Of a DNA stretch of 10,865 nt, positions 5,966-10,865 are shown piece by piece; position 1 is the stretch's first letter; the number at the start of each line of letters is the position of its first letter. The stretch is from an uncultured Holophagaceae bacterium (lineage in GTDB: Bacteria; Acidobacteriota; Holophagae; Holophagales; Holophagaceae), in the NCBI GenBank assembly GCA_903876615.1, contig CAIRAS010000052.1:1-10865 (forward strand), read 5' to 3'. Under the pieces are notes generated by a model. The model was not told where the DNA came from, did not search any database, and saw only the letters and a list, made by a program, of their open reading frames with translations. The position numbers and the translations under genes are program-made.

Positions 5966-7642
5966 ATGCAAGCTCGCCGCTACCGCCCCATTCCCCTCGT
6001 CAGCCTGCCCCAGCGGGCCTGGCCCGACCAGGAGATCACCGCCGCCCCGATCTGGTGCAGCGTGGACCTGCGGGATGGCAACCAGGCCCTGGTGGAGCCC
6101 ATGGGTTCCGACCGCAAGCTCCTGCTCTTTGAGACCCTCGTCAAGATGGGCTTCAAAGAGATCGAGGTGGGCTTCCCGGCGGCCTCCCAGACGGACTTCG
6201 ACTTCGTCCGCCAGCTCATTGAAGAACACCGCATCCCTGCCGACGTCACCATCCAGGTGCTGACCCAGGCCCGGGAGAGCCTCATCAACCGCACAGTGGA
6301 GGCCGTGACGGGCGCCCCCCGGGTCATCCTGCACCTCTACAACTCCACCTCCACCCTGCAGCGCCGGGTGGTCTTCGGCTTGGATCAGGCCGCCGTGCTG
6401 GGTCTGGCCATCCAGGGCACCCAGTGGGTCAAGGAGGCCGCCAAGGCCCTCACCGGCAGCCAGGTCACCCTCGAGTACTCGCCGGAGAGCTTCACCTCCA
6501 CCGAGGTGGAGTACGCCACGGAGGTCTGCGATGCGGTCATCGAGGCCTGGGCCCCCGCGCCCGGCGAGAAGGTCATCCTCAACCTGCCGGCCACGGTGGA
6601 AGTAACCACGCCGAACCGCTATGCGGACCAGATTGAGTGGGTCCACCGCAACCTGCGGCACCGCGACCAGGCCCTGATCAGCATCCACACCCACAACGAC
6701 CGCGGCTGCTCCGTGGCCGCCACGGAGCTGGCGCTGCTGGCCGGCGCCGACCGAGTGGAAGGCACCCTCTTCGGCAACGGTGAGCGCACGGGCAACGTGG
6801 ACATCATCACGGTGGCCCTCAACCTCTACACCCAGGGTGTCGATCCTGGCCTGGACCTGAGCAACCTGCCGGCCCTCGTGAAGGTGGCTGAGCACTGCAA
6901 CCGCCTGCCGGTTCCCGCCCGCCACCCCTACGCCGGGGAGCTGGTCTTCACGGCCTTCAGCGGCTCGCACCAGGACGCCATCCGCAAGGGCTTCGAGGCC
7001 ATGAAGCGGGAGCAGAATCCCCTCTGGGAGGTGCCCTACCTGCCCATCGATCCCGCCGATGTGGGCCGCCAGTACGAGCCCATCATCCGCATCAACAGCC
7101 AGTCCGGGAAGGGCGGGGTAGCCTTCCTGCTGGAGCAGGACCATGGCTACGCCGTGCCCAAGGCCCTGGCCCAGGAGTTCAGCCAGGTGGTGCAGGGCAT
7201 CACCGACCGCACCGGTGAGGAGCTCAGCTCCGATCAGGTGTTCCAGGCCTTCGAGCGGGAGTATCTGGCCCCTGGCCGCTTCGAGCTGGCGGACTACGAG
7301 ACCCACCGCATCTCCCGCGAGCAGTGCCGCATGACCGCCAAAGTGCTGGATCGGGGCAAGCCGGTGCTCCTGCAGGCCGAGGGCAACGGCCCCATCGATG
7401 CCTTCCTGCACGGCTTCCAGCAGGCCTTCGACCTGGACATCCATGTGTCGGACTACTCCGAGCACGCCCTGGGTCGGGGCGAGGGTGCCGAGGCCATCGC
7501 CTACGTCATGCTTCGGGCCGGCGACGGCTCCTGCCGCTACGGGGTGGGGCGCCACGCCGACATCCTGGAGGCATCTCTGCAGGCGGTGCTCAGCTCCGTG
7601 AACCGCCAGAGCGAGCAGGATCCAGAGGAAGCCGCCAGCTAG
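5966..7642 (+). CDS. leuA: 2-isopropylmalate synthase, type 2
   Basis: A 558-residue cytosolic enzyme that condenses acetyl-CoA with 2-oxoisovalerate, the first committed step of leucine synthesis. Length and sequence match the longer type-2 LeuA class (as in actinobacteria), not the E. coli type-1 class. The N-terminal LRDGNQAL (35-42) is the DRDG-type metal/substrate motif of the DRE-TIM metallolyase barrel. HTHNDRG (241-247) supplies the two metal-binding histidines. LFGNGERTGN (268-277) is the conserved GxGERxGN signature. SGKGG (380-384) lies in the linker, and about residues 435-545 form the C-terminal allosteric domain that binds leucine in the family. The gene follows its own attenuator, so it should be limited both by leucine-dependent termination and by feedback inhibition. 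No other leu gene is adjacent: the next gene is convergent and starts its stop codon 13 bp away. Confidence 0.96.
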   Translation: MQARRYRPIPLVSLPQRAWPDQEITAAPIWCSVDLRDGNQALVEPMGSDRKLLLFETLVKMGFKEIEVGFPAASQTDFDFVRQLIEEHRIPADVTIQVLTQARESLINRTVEAVTGAPRVILHLYNSTSTLQRRVVFGLDQAAVLGLAIQGTQWVKEAAKALTGSQVTLEYSPESFTSTEVEYATEVCDAVIEAWAPAPGEKVILNLPATVEVTTPNRYADQIEWVHRNLRHRDQALISIHTHNDRGCSVAATELALLAGADRVEGTLFGNGERTGNVDIITVALNLYTQGVDPGLDLSNLPALVKVAEHCNRLPVPARHPYAGELVFTAFSGSHQDAIRKGFEAMKREQNPLWEVPYLPIDPADVGRQYEPIIRINSQSGKGGVAFLLEQDHGYAVPKALAQEFSQVVQGITDRTGEELSSDQVFQAFEREYLAPGRFELADYETHRISREQCRMTAKVLDRGKPVLLQAEGNGPIDAFLHGFQQAFDLDIHVSDYSEHALGRGEGAEAIAYVMLRAGDGSCRYGVGRHADILEASLQAVLSSVNRQSEQDPEEAAS

Positions 7643-7655
7643 GCCCCAGACAGCC

Positions 7656-8117
7656 TCAGGAGTCGCTCTCCGTGCCGAGCTCGCCGAAGGCCATCCGGCC
7701 GCCAAGGTGGGCCGTGTAGGCCGTCAGGAAGGCTGTGCTCAACACCAGAACAAACAGCAGGCCCAGGGGCACCCTGGCGCGGCGGTAGCTCCAGAAGGCC
7801 AGGGTCGAGAGGAGGATCAGGAGGCTGGACAGCGTGGCCCCGACGACGTGCGCACGCAGCAGGCCCCTGGCAGCCTGCGGCGTGGGCCACGGCAGGGAGC
7901 GCGGCCAGAACCCGATGGAGAGGCTCCAGGAGCGGCCCGTGAGGAGCACAAAGGGCAGAATCGCCAACCCGGTGAGCAGGAGCAGCCAGGCCCGGTGGAT
8001 CCACTCATGGCGCTCGGTTGCAGGCCGGACCAGCGCCATGAATAGGCAGCCGCTGGCCAGCAGGACCGTGAAGACCGGGAAGGGATTGATGGCCGGGTGA
8101 AAGGGAAGGCGATCCAT
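7656..8117 (-). CDS. Four-helix membrane protein, DUF2231-like
   Basis: A 153-residue hydrophobic protein read on the minus strand from ATG at 8117. It opens with FHPAINPFPVFTVLL (6-20), close to the HPxxxxFP opening of DUF2231-type membrane proteins. Four hydrophobic segments lie near residues 12-31, 43-60, 90-110 and 117-136. The second ends in LLTG (58-61) and the last is followed by HLGGRMAFGE (137-146), both typical of that group. Histidines occur near the membrane faces (7, 37, 41, 90, 137), so haem or metal binding is possible, but this is speculation. It converges with leuA (13 bp between stop codons, no clear terminator) and diverges from the bd-like/haem-c operon. Function is unknown, with a weak hint toward respiration from the neighbour. 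Confidence 0.75.
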   Translation of the reverse strand: MDRLPFHPAINPFPVFTVLLASGCLFMALVRPATERHEWIHRAWLLLLTGLAILPFVLLTGRSWSLSIGFWPRSLPWPTPQAARGLLRAHVVGATLSSLLILLSTLAFWSYRRARVPLGLLFVLVLSTAFLTAYTAHLGGRMAFGELGTESDS

Positions 8118-8237
8118 GGGAGCCTGCGTGGCTTGTCGGTCTACTCGGCGAAGGCCAAGGAGCTTTGGAACTGAGGTGTTATCTGGTTGGACATGAGATC
8201 TCCGGTAAGACTCGAGAACCCAAGAGTAGGCCTGATA

Positions 8238-8265
8238 TTAATTGACGCCATGAAATATTTAATTG
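8238..8265. repeat. Direct repeat TTAATTG spaced by 21 bp
   Basis: TTAATTG occurs at 8238-8244 and 8259-8265, each within a longer imperfect unit (ATATTAATTGA and ATATTTAATTGGA). The 21-bp period is two helical turns, so both copies face the same side of the DNA, a layout used by paired regulator sites. The repeat overlaps the candidate -35 element. Confidence 0.4.
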
Positions 8266-8271
8266 GATAAA
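8242..8271 (+). promoter_or_regulatory. Candidate promoter for the bd-like/haem-c operon
   Basis: TTGACG (8242-8247) is followed after 18 bases by GATAAA (8266-8271, four of six matches to TATAAT), within the AT-rich island. It would leave a 5' leader of about 170 bases. It is the best sigma-70-like pair I see on this strand, but the -10 element is weak. Confidence 0.4.
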
Positions 8272-8435
8272 AAAGTCATTTCAGATGATTTTGATGCAGG
8301 AGGAGGCTCTGGGGCCCGTGCGCTGATTCCGGACTCACGAGTGGCATGATGATCCTGTGCTAATTGCCATAGGCGCCGCCAAGCTTCTCCGGCAGTCAGG
8401 CACCGGGTCTCCTCGCGGGTCCTGGCCGTTTCATC

Positions 8436-8442
8436 GAGGAGG
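8436..8442 (+). promoter_or_regulatory. Ribosome binding site of the bd-like gene
   Basis: GAGGAGG lies six bases before ATG 8449 and fixes that start. Confidence 0.75.
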
Positions 8443-8448
8443 CAGTTC

Positions 8449-9960
8449 ATGCACTATCCGTTCTGGGACCAGCCCATTGGCTACGGCGTGCTGATGGCGG
8501 TCATCGCCGTGTTCCATGTGTTCGTGTCGCACTTCGCCATCGGGGGCGGGCTCTACCTGGTGGTGAACGAGCGGCTGGCACGCCGGGCTGGCGACAGGGA
8601 GCGCCTGGCCTTCCTTGAGCAGCTCTCCAAGTTCTTCGCCATGGTGACCCTGGTGGCCGGAGCCCTGACCGGCGTGGGCATCTGGTTCGTCATCGGGCTG
8701 CTGGCGCCGGCCGCCACCGAGGCCCTGATCCACAACTACGTCTGGGGCTGGGCGACGGAGTGGACCTTCTTCGTGGTGGAGATCGCCGCGGCGATGCTCT
8801 ACTTCTACGGCTGGAAACGGCTCACGGCCAAGGCGCACCTCACCCTGGGCTGGATCTACTTCGGGGCCGCGTGGCTGTCGCTGGTCGTGATCAACGGCAT
8901 CCTGACCTTCATGCTCACGCCGGGCCGCTGGCTGGAGACGGGCGACTTCTGGCAGGGCTTCTTCAATCCCACCTACTGGCCCTCGCTGGTCCTGCGCACG
9001 GGCGTCTGTGTGATGCTGGCGGGGCTCTACGCCCTGCTGGTGGCCTCCCGCCTGGAGGCGGGCGACTTCAAGGCACGGACGGTCCGGCACGCCGCGGGCT
9101 GGGCGGTGGTGGGACTGGCGGTGACCGCGCTGGCCCAGGCCTGGTATTGGAAGGCCATCCCCGTCGCGGTCACCGCCAGGGCCCTGGAGACCATGCCGAC
9201 GCCCGTCCGGGCCATCGTCCTCTCGCTCTGGCTGGCGGCGGCCCTCGGCGCCGGTGTCGTGGCCCTGGTGATCCTGGCGCCCCGCCGCTTCGGCACGACC
9301 GCGGCCCTGGGGTTCATGGCCCTGGGCATGGCCTGGTTCGGCGCCTTCGAGTGGTCCCGGGAGTCGCTTCGCAAGCCCTACATCCTGGTCGGCTACATGT
9401 ATGGCAATGGCGCCGAGGTGGCCCAGACGGCCACCTACCAGCGCGACGGCTTCCTGTCCCAGATTACCTACCGCACGGGGGATGACGGCGCCGACCTGTT
9501 CCGCCACGCCTGCCGCAGCTGCCACACGCTGGACGGCTACAAGGCCCTCAAGCCCGCCCTGGCTGGCGCGGACCGCGCCTACATCCTGGCCCTCATCCAG
9601 GGGGCGCATCTCCTCCGGGGCAACATGCCGCCCTTCCTGGGCACGGCCGCGGAAGCCGAGCAGATCGCCGACCACCTCTACCAGCGCACGGACCACCGGC
9701 CCCTGGCCGCCATCTACCCGCTCGACGGCCTCGCCCTGGGCCGCCGGGCCTACGACCTCCGCTGCGGCAAGTGCCACGCGATCGGCACCGCCAGCGACAA
9801 GGCCAAGTCCCTGGCGGGGCAGAGCGCCGAGGACCTCAGCGGCCTGCTCGACATGGCGGCCAGCCTGGGCGAGGGCATGCCCGCCTACACCGGGGACGCC
9901 GCCGAAAGGAAGGCGATAGTGGCCTACCTCCGGTCCCTCGGCCAAGGAGGCAAGCCATGA
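8449..9960 (+). CDS. Cytochrome bd-like (CydA-like) membrane subunit fused to two cytochrome c domains
   Basis: A 503-residue protein. Residues 1-315 form about eight membrane helices resembling the core of CydA. His23 in the first helix, followed nine residues later by IGGGL, matches the N-terminal haem-ligand histidine of CydA. Glu104 and Glu111 in WATEWTFFVVEIAAAMLYFYGW occupy the region of the CydA helix glutamates. ESLRKPYIL (305-313) resembles the GRQPW motif. The residue matching the CydA b558-ligand histidine appears to be Arg183. No CydA quinol loop is evident. The C-terminal third has two haem-c sites, CRSCH (355-359) and CGKCH (439-443), with likely axial methionines Met393 (GNMPP) and Met477 (GEGMPAY). 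The tail probably faces the periplasm, so it may exchange electrons with soluble cytochromes instead of quinol. Its stop overlaps the next start by four bases. Oxygen reduction is plausible but unproven. Confidence 0.82.
   Translation: MHYPFWDQPIGYGVLMAVIAVFHVFVSHFAIGGGLYLVVNERLARRAGDRERLAFLEQLSKFFAMVTLVAGALTGVGIWFVIGLLAPAATEALIHNYVWGWATEWTFFVVEIAAAMLYFYGWKRLTAKAHLTLGWIYFGAAWLSLVVINGILTFMLTPGRWLETGDFWQGFFNPTYWPSLVLRTGVCVMLAGLYALLVASRLEAGDFKARTVRHAAGWAVVGLAVTALAQAWYWKAIPVAVTARALETMPTPVRAIVLSLWLAAALGAGVVALVILAPRRFGTTAALGFMALGMAWFGAFEWSRESLRKPYILVGYMYGNGAEVAQTATYQRDGFLSQITYRTGDDGADLFRHACRSCHTLDGYKALKPALAGADRAYILALIQGAHLLRGNMPPFLGTAAEAEQIADHLYQRTDHRPLAAIYPLDGLALGRRAYDLRCGKCHAIGTASDKAKSLAGQSAEDLSGLLDMAASLGEGMPAYTGDAAERKAIVAYLRSLGQGGKP
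9944..9950 (+). promoter_or_regulatory. Ribosome binding site within the end of the bd-like gene
   Basis: AAGGAGG lies six bases upstream of ATG 9957, inside the last codons of the preceding gene. With the ATGA overlap (9957-9960) it indicates translational coupling and matched production of the two subunits. Confidence 0.8.
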
Positions 9961-10865
9961 CGCTCCCTGACTACCACTTCATCTCCGCCCCGCTGTGGCT
10001 GGTGACCACCCTCCACCTGCTGACCCTGTCCCTGCACCTCGCGGCCATGAGCTGCCTGTTCGGCGGCGCCCTCATCGTGCTCTGGGCCGGCGTCCGCAAG
10101 CAGTGGGCCGGTCCTGACGCCGCGGGCTTCGTGCGGGTGCTGCCCGCGGCCACCGCCGCCACGGTGTCGCTGGGCGTGGCGCCCCTGCTGTTCCTGCAGC
10201 TGGTCTATCCCCGACAGGTCTATGCGGCCGCCATCGTGAGCGGCTGGTTCTGGCTGGCGGTGATCGGGGCCGTGATCACGGCCTACTACGCGTTCTATCG
10301 GACGTCCTTCCAGGCCCACCGGACGGGGCAGGTGAGTCTGGGGCTGCTGGCCCTGGCCGCCCTCGGACTGCTCTACACCAGCCTGGTCTACAGCTCCGTG
10401 TTCGCCCTCGCGGAGCAGCCGGACCTGCTCCGGGCACTCTACGCGAAGGATCAGTCCGGCTGGGTCTGGAACCCCGCTCTGGGTGCCTACGGCCTGCGCT
10501 GGCTCCACATGGTGCTGGGCGCCCTCACCGTGGGCGGGTTCTTCGTGAGCGTGGTGGGGCAGAAGGCACCCGCCATGGCTGCCACCGGCCGCGCGGCCCT
10601 GGTGGGCGGCATGGCCGCCACCGCCGCCGTGGGCTTCCTCTACCTCCTCTCCCTGGACGCGGACCTTCCCATCTACATGCGGACCCCGGCCATGCCCGTC
10701 CTGGTGGTGGCCCTGGCGCTCTCTCTCGCGGCGCTGCACCTCCACTCCCGGAAGCGCCTCGCGCTGGCAGGGCTCTGCCTGTTCCTCTCGGTGTTCGGCA
10801 TGGTCTATCTGCGCCACGTGCTGCGGCTGGTCCGCCTCCGCGGCAGCTTCGACCTGGCCGCGTGG
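9957..10865 (+). CDS. Multi-helix membrane protein, probable diverged CydA-like second subunit (3' end missing)
   Basis: The frame stays open for all 303 codons to the right edge. It encodes about eight hydrophobic helices and has no CXXCH motif. The first helix has His20 and His27, and His27 sits nine residues before FGGAL, the same spacing as His23 to IGGGL in the preceding protein. Later, WNPALGAYGLRWLHMVLGAL places His184 where CydA has its b558-ligand histidine and where the upstream protein has Arg183 after FFNPTYWPSLVL. The helix near 88-112 lacks the two glutamates found in the upstream protein. These parallels suggest a CydA paralogue and not a CydB. The ATGA overlap makes it the obligate partner of the haem-c fusion protein. 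Family assignment is by visual comparison only; it could be an unrelated haem-b membrane subunit. Confidence 0.7.
   Translation, partial: MTLPDYHFISAPLWLVTTLHLLTLSLHLAAMSCLFGGALIVLWAGVRKQWAGPDAAGFVRVLPAATAATVSLGVAPLLFLQLVYPRQVYAAAIVSGWFWLAVIGAVITAYYAFYRTSFQAHRTGQVSLGLLALAALGLLYTSLVYSSVFALAEQPDLLRALYAKDQSGWVWNPALGAYGLRWLHMVLGALTVGGFFVSVVGQKAPAMAATGRAALVGGMAATAAVGFLYLLSLDADLPIYMRTPAMPVLVVALALSLAALHLHSRKRLALAGLCLFLSVFGMVYLRHVLRLVRLRGSFDLAAW

Larger units (their letters stand above)
8118..8448. other. Divergent non-coding region with AT-rich island
   Basis: These 331 bases separate the minus-strand DUF2231-like gene from the bd-like gene and contain no credible gene. The stretch 8234-8282 is strikingly AT-rich against the GC-rich surroundings and holds the candidate promoter and a direct repeat. 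The part from about 8290 to 8435 has ordinary composition and would form a leader of roughly 170 bases; I see only short, weak inverted repeats in it and no recognisable riboswitch. Confidence 0.6.

Noticed and set aside
7643..7655. Possible bidirectional terminator between leuA and the convergent gene
   Set aside because: The 13-bp gap and its flanks show no stable stem followed by a T-run on either strand.
5621..7705. A 694-codon minus-strand frame opposite leuA
   Set aside because: leuA has unmistakable family motifs throughout. The opposite frame is Gly/Leu/Val/His-rich antisense composition with no motif.
8250..8270. A six-codon frame MKYLIG followed by TAA in the AT-rich island
   Set aside because: It is too short, has no ribosome site, and lies within the candidate promoter.
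8342..8380. Inverted repeat TGGCA...TGCCA upstream of the bd-like gene
   Set aside because: Five base pairs across a long loop with no T-run are expected by chance at this length.
8431..9945. A 504-codon minus-strand frame opposite the bd-like gene
   Set aside because: It is the antisense shadow of a gene with clear CXXCH sites and membrane helices. The product is Gly/Arg/Gln/His-rich without recognisable domains.

Overview
The window is GC-rich bacterial chromosome with closely packed genes. The genes point to a Gram-negative respiratory bacterium: a lipobox lipoprotein, a very long secreted fibronectin/dockerin protein, a dihaem cytochrome c fused to a cytochrome bd-like membrane core, and a stand-alone type-2 LeuA. 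This mix resembles Acidobacteriota of the Holophaga/Geothrix kind, or Geobacter-like Desulfobacterota. That placement is inference from gene style; no rRNA or other marker gene is present.

Layout, left to right. (1) 1-4097 (+): 3' part of a giant secreted protein with a carboxypeptidase-regulatory-like segment, seven FN3 repeats, several further beta-sandwich segments and a C-terminal dockerin-like calcium loop. (2) 4135-4680 (+): a small lipoprotein whose mature part looks cohesin-like. It lies 37 bp downstream and is probably the surface partner of the dockerin-tailed protein. (3) 4741-5754 (+): a metallo-beta-lactamase-fold hydrolase. (4) 5751-5920: a compact leucine attenuator made of a promoter overlapping the stop codon of gene 3, a 21-codon leader peptide with seven Leu codons and no Shine-Dalgarno site, mutually exclusive antiterminator and terminator helices, and a T-tract. 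(5) 5966-7642 (+): leuA, 2-isopropylmalate synthase type 2, controlled by that attenuator. (6) 7656-8117 (-): a four-helix DUF2231-like membrane protein convergent with leuA. (7) 8118-8448: a non-coding divergent region with an AT-rich island and a candidate promoter. (8) 8449-9960 and 9957-end (+): two translationally coupled membrane proteins. The first is a CydA-like core with two C-terminal CXXCH haem-c domains. The second, cut by the window edge, looks like a diverged CydA paralogue.

The two most interesting items are the leuA attenuator, whose complete switch can be drawn by hand from the sequence and whose leader peptide appears to be read from a nearly leaderless transcript, and the bd-like/haem-c pair, in which cofactor-binding residues seem to be divided between two CydA-like subunits. 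The cohesin-like/dockerin-like pair is a third, weaker lead. No mobile element, CRISPR array, tRNA or rRNA was seen.
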